A stretch of 36,595 nucleotides of DNA from positions 1-36,595 of the forward strand of contig JAGXRQ010000037.1 in the NCBI GenBank assembly GCA_018335675.1. The letters are read 5' to 3'. Positions within the stretch are counted from its first letter, which is position 1. Each line of letters opens with the position of its first letter. Made by a program: the position numbers and the translations under genes. This document shows, piece after piece, positions 33,490 through 36,595 of the stretch. The DNA comes from Bacteroidota bacterium (GTDB taxonomy: Bacteria; Bacteroidota; Bacteroidia; Bacteroidales; UBA7960). The notes beneath the pieces were generated by a model. The model did not search any database. It was given only the letters and a program-made list of their open reading frames with translations, and was not told where the DNA came from.

Positions 33490-36399
33490 TTAAAAACCAA
33501 AAATTTCTTCCAATGTCAGGAATTGAATTTTCCCAAATTTTTCGAGAACTTCTAAATTAAGTTCATCTTTTTTACCTAACACAAGAACATTAAATTCATT
33601 TCCTTTAACATATTTATTTTGAAACTCCTGAAGAGTTTTGAAGTCCATTCCCGGAACAGTTTCAAACAATTCTTTTCTTATATCTGTTTCATAACCCATT
33701 TTTTGGGCGTTAATATAATTGAACAGAATGCTTGCGCGAGAAATTCTTTGAGTTCTAATTCTTTCAGTAATTGCCTCTTTAGCAGCAGAGAAGCTTGATT
33801 CAGAAACCGGCATATTAATCATTAGGTCGTTCATTGCACTTAATGCATCATATAGTTTATCGTTTTGAGTCCCTATGAATGAATAAATTACGTGACTATT
33901 TTCAACGCGACTTGGATTTGTAAAACTTGCAAAAGCAGAATAAGCCAACCCTTTAGCCTCTCTAAGTTCTTGAAAAACAATAGACGACATTCCACCGCCA
34001 AAATATTCATTAAATACGTTTATTTGAGTATTTAGATGTCTTTGGAAAGGTGCAGCTTTAGAGAATAGAAGCAAATCCACTTGTTTCATATCATAATCAA
34101 CAACAAAAACTGTTCTTCCCTCACGGTCAATCACATCATAAAACTTTTCTTCCGGCAATTGCAAAAACTTTTTAGGCACTTTATGATGCTTTGCAAGAGT
34201 TTTTGAAAGAGCTTTTGGCTCTCTTACGCCATAATATAAAACTTTATGCTCGTATGAAGTAAGTTTGCGAAGTCTTGAAATTAGCTGATCACTTGTCACT
34301 TTCATCAATTCTTCATTTGATATCTGACGTAGTAATGGGCTGTTTTCTCCATACAAACCATAGTTGTACAGGGCGTTCCAGAATATAGACCTCTTATCAA
34401 GTTTGCTGTTTTCTCTTGATCTAATAATGTCTCTTTTTAGATTTTCCAAAGCTTCTTCATTGGGTTCGCAATTTGCCAAAAGGTGCTCAAAAAGGATAAG
34501 GCTTTTATCGAAATTCTCCTCAAGTCCACTAAGGAATACAAAAGAGCGATCGTCTCCGGAGTTTACATTGAAGTTGCTGCCAAGTTTATAAAATTCCTGA
34601 TTTATAGCAGCTGGAGTATATTTGTTTGTACCAAGATACTCAAGATAGCTAATTGCTAAGCTAAGAAGAGGATCGTGGTTGTTGCCCATTTCCAATACAT
34701 AATACAATGTAAACAGACTGTTTTCATCGTTATTCTGGTAAAGCATCGGAATGTTTTTTCCTACTTTATGATGGTTTATGTCTTTTTTGTAGTCAATAAA
34801 AACAGGTTCAATTTTTTCGGCTTTCATGCCAGCAATTGTTTTAAAGAAATCGCTTTCTACATCACGATTTATTACAACTGGCGTAATTTGAGGTTTTTCA
34901 ATTTTTAGAATATTTTCATCCTTGCCTTTTCTTTTATAAACAACAACATAGTTGTCGCCATAATACTTGTTTGCAAAATCAATAATATCTTGTTTTGTGA
35001 TTTTTTCCAGCCTTTCAAATCTTTTTACATAATCAGCCCAATCAGTTTGTTTTACAAAGCTGTTTACCATAGCATTGTTTCTTCCATTGTTGCTCTGCAA
35101 TCCTCTTAATTCTCTGATTTTCAAATTGTTTATTGCCGCTGGTAAAAGCCAATCTTCAAAGTTCCCTTTTTTAAGATTTTCAATTTCTGCCAACAACAAA
35201 TCTCTTACTTCTTCTAGCGATTGTCCTTGTTTTGGACTACCTGAAAACATGTGAGCAGCATACTGGTTTTTATTGTAAATCCACGAACCTGAACCAAGAG
35301 TTTTCTGAGCCTGGTTAATATTTAGGTCGATAAGGCCTGCTCTTTGATTAGACAGAATCATATTTACTATGCTAAGAATTTCATTTTCTTGAGTGCCTAC
35401 ACCCGAAAATTTAAATCCAAACATAACGTTTTCGGCTTGTGGACCAAAAACTTCTTTTTCAGTTAAGGTAACCTCCGGCTGAGCAGGGAAGTTATAGTCC
35501 TGTAAAGGTCTTGGTTGCATTTTCCCGAAATACTTATCAATAAGAACAATAAGCTGGTCGGGGTCGAAATCACCTGACATTACAATTGCCATATTATTGG
35601 GTACATATCTTGCGTTAAAATAGTTGCGAATAGCAATGATAGACGGATTTTTAAGATGCTCCTGAGACCCTAATACAGTTTGAGTGCCATAAGGGTGATT
35701 AGGGTAAAGAGCCAGCATTAGTGTTTCCATTTGCTTTCTTCCGTCGTTGTCGAGGCTTATGTTTTTTTCCTCATAAACAGTTTCCAACTCAGTGTGAAAC
35801 AATCTAAATACAGGATTGCTAAATCTTTCCGATTCAATCATTAGCCATCTTTCAAGCTGATTTGAAGGAACATCGTTTATATAAACAGTTTCGTCTAAGC
35901 TTGTGTAAGCGTTGGTTCCTCTTGCGCCTAAAATGGACAGCATTCTGTCATATTCATTAGGGATAGCATATTTTGATGCTTCATAAGAAACAGCATCAAT
36001 AATTTTATAAAGCTCTGCTCTTTCTTTGGCATCTGTAAGTTTACTGTGAACCTCATAAAGGCTATCTATTTTATCCAAATAAACTTTTTCTTTCTCCCAA
36101 TTCAACGATCCATACTTGCTTGTTCCTTTAAACATTAGATGCTCTAAATAATGTGAAAGGCCTGTGTTTTCGGCGGGGTCGTTCATTCCACCTGATCTTA
36201 CTGCAATAGCAGTTTGTATTCTTGGCTCGTTTTTATATACTGATAAATAAACTTTTAAGCCGTTTTCAAGAGTGTAAATTCTGGCATTTAGTGGGTCGTT
36301 TTCTACACTTTCGAAAGTGTATTTTTTTTGAGAATAAGCAAGCTGTGGAATTATAAGAATTGCCAGCAACAAGCTAAGAAATTTGATAGTTTTGTTCAT
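33490..36399 (-). CDS. Exported M16-family zinc metallopeptidase, two-module
   Basis: A 969-residue peptidase with an N-terminal signal peptide (basic MNKTIK, hydrophobic core to about residue 20, AYSQ near the cut). The inverted zinc motif HxxEH is present as H83-Y-L-E86-H87, followed about 120 residues later by the third-ligand region ELETVYEEKN. An extra helical insertion lies between (about 100-160). Two further modules follow, the last with RHLNTQINVFNEYFGGGMSS and LREAKGLAYSAFA, the typical catalytically inactive half. Such pitrilysin-like proteins in Bacteroidota are usually periplasmic or lipid-anchored oligopeptidases. It is a single-gene unit with its own terminator. Confidence 0.93.
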   Translation of the reverse strand: MNKTIKFLSLLLAILIIPQLAYSQKKYTFESVENDPLNARIYTLENGLKVYLSVYKNEPRIQTAIAVRSGGMNDPAENTGLSHYLEHLMFKGTSKYGSLNWEKEKVYLDKIDSLYEVHSKLTDAKERAELYKIIDAVSYEASKYAIPNEYDRMLSILGARGTNAYTSLDETVYINDVPSNQLERWLMIESERFSNPVFRLFHTELETVYEEKNISLDNDGRKQMETLMLALYPNHPYGTQTVLGSQEHLKNPSIIAIRNYFNARYVPNNMAIVMSGDFDPDQLIVLIDKYFGKMQPRPLQDYNFPAQPEVTLTEKEVFGPQAENVMFGFKFSGVGTQENEILSIVNMILSNQRAGLIDLNINQAQKTLGSGSWIYNKNQYAAHMFSGSPKQGQSLEEVRDLLLAEIENLKKGNFEDWLLPAAINNLKIRELRGLQSNNGRNNAMVNSFVKQTDWADYVKRFERLEKITKQDIIDFANKYYGDNYVVVYKRKGKDENILKIEKPQITPVVINRDVESDFFKTIAGMKAEKIEPVFIDYKKDINHHKVGKNIPMLYQNNDENSLFTLYYVLEMGNNHDPLLSLAISYLEYLGTNKYTPAAINQEFYKLGSNFNVNSGDDRSFVFLSGLEENFDKSLILFEHLLANCEPNEEALENLKRDIIRSRENSKLDKRSIFWNALYNYGLYGENSPLLRQISNEELMKVTSDQLISRLRKLTSYEHKVLYYGVREPKALSKTLAKHHKVPKKFLQLPEEKFYDVIDREGRTVFVVDYDMKQVDLLLFSKAAPFQRHLNTQINVFNEYFGGGMSSIVFQELREAKGLAYSAFASFTNPSRVENSHVIYSFIGTQNDKLYDALSAMNDLMINMPVSESSFSAAKEAITERIRTQRISRASILFNYINAQKMGYETDIRKELFETVPGMDFKTLQEFQNKYVKGNEFNVLVLGKKDELNLEVLEKFGKIQFLTLEEIFGF

Positions 36400-36468
36400 T
36401 TCTGATAGTTTTGTTTAGTTAATTATTATATGATGAATTTTATTAATGACTAAATTCAAGTAATTAAT

Positions 36469-36590
36469 GCAACTTTTTACGAGGATATAAAGTAAATAAT
36501 ATTTTTCAAGACAAAGGAGAAAGAAATTATCTTTCCCCTTGTCCTGATGGATAAAGTTTAAATTGGCTTTCCTCGTCAAAAAAAAGTTGC
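36469..36590. repeat. Nested palindrome at the window edge
   Basis: Outer arms at 36469-36485 (GCAACTTTTT-ACGAGGA) and 36570-36590 (TCCTCGT, then A-rich, then AAGTTGC) are inverted copies differing by a few As. Inside, 36510-36524 pairs with 36530-36543 over 14 bp with one bulge and one mismatch and a 5-nt loop. The inner stem is not followed by a T-run on either strand, so it is not a simple terminator. It may be a small repeat element or part of the leader of the next gene beyond the window. Confidence 0.6.
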
Positions 36591-36595
36591 AAAAT

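Overview
The window looks like an AT-rich chromosomal segment from an anaerobic member of the Bacteroidota. Support for this comes from the methylmalonyl-CoA decarboxylase sodium-pump operon, the formate dehydrogenase with NADH-dehydrogenase-like subunits, the GxxExxY and ORF6N accessory genes, the dyad-rich intergenic repeats, and several promoter-like matches to the Bacteroidota -7 consensus TAnnTTTG. No rRNA, tRNA, phage module or CRISPR array was seen.

Layout. (1) 1-1110 is accessory DNA: the first codons of an IS110-family transposase, its structured upstream non-coding end (a possible bridge-RNA region), a 102-bp-period repeat array and a GxxExxY nuclease-like gene without an ATG. (2) 1152-6190 (+) is mobA followed by a three-subunit NAD-linked, Cys-type formate dehydrogenase. 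(3) 6226-7301 holds a dyad-rich repeat around an ORF6N/PLD-like gene broken by one in-frame stop. (4) 7302-19852 (-) is a long catabolic cluster: allH-fdrA-allG (oxamate carbamoyltransferase-like proteins), a cyclase-family metal hydrolase, a three-subunit xanthine-dehydrogenase-type molybdenum hydroxylase, a CaiB/BaiF CoA-transferase, an amidase and a YjbR protein. It is interrupted by a second GxxExxY gene inside 133-bp-period repeats and by a further palindromic repeat. (5) 19954-24082 (-) is the sodium-pumping decarboxylase operon (epimerase, carboxyltransferase, gamma-like, biotin carrier, beta). (6) 24396-25253 (+) is a tandem universal stress protein. (7) 25257-33296 (-) is a four-gene operon: two rifampin-phosphotransferase-like dikinases bracketing an RND/MMPL exporter and a CDP-archaeol-synthase-like membrane protein. 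(8) 33490-36399 (-) is an exported M16 metallopeptidase with a clear terminator, followed by a nested palindrome at the window edge.

How the genes may work together. MobA would supply the guanine-dinucleotide molybdenum cofactor for formate dehydrogenase. The catabolic cluster reads as hydroxylation of an N-heterocycle, hydrolytic ring or amide opening, carbamoyl transfer to phosphate, and CoA activation of the remaining acid; the substrate is unknown and no allantoinase, hydantoinase or carbamate kinase is present. The adjacent methylmalonyl-CoA machinery could drain acyl-CoA products while pumping sodium, but it may simply be a neighbour. The dikinase-CarS-RND operon suggests phosphorylation, cytidylyl activation and export of a lipid-like alcohol. 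I consider this operon and the fdrA-linked heterocycle cluster the best candidates for undescribed systems. The repeat-embedded GxxExxY cassettes are a third.
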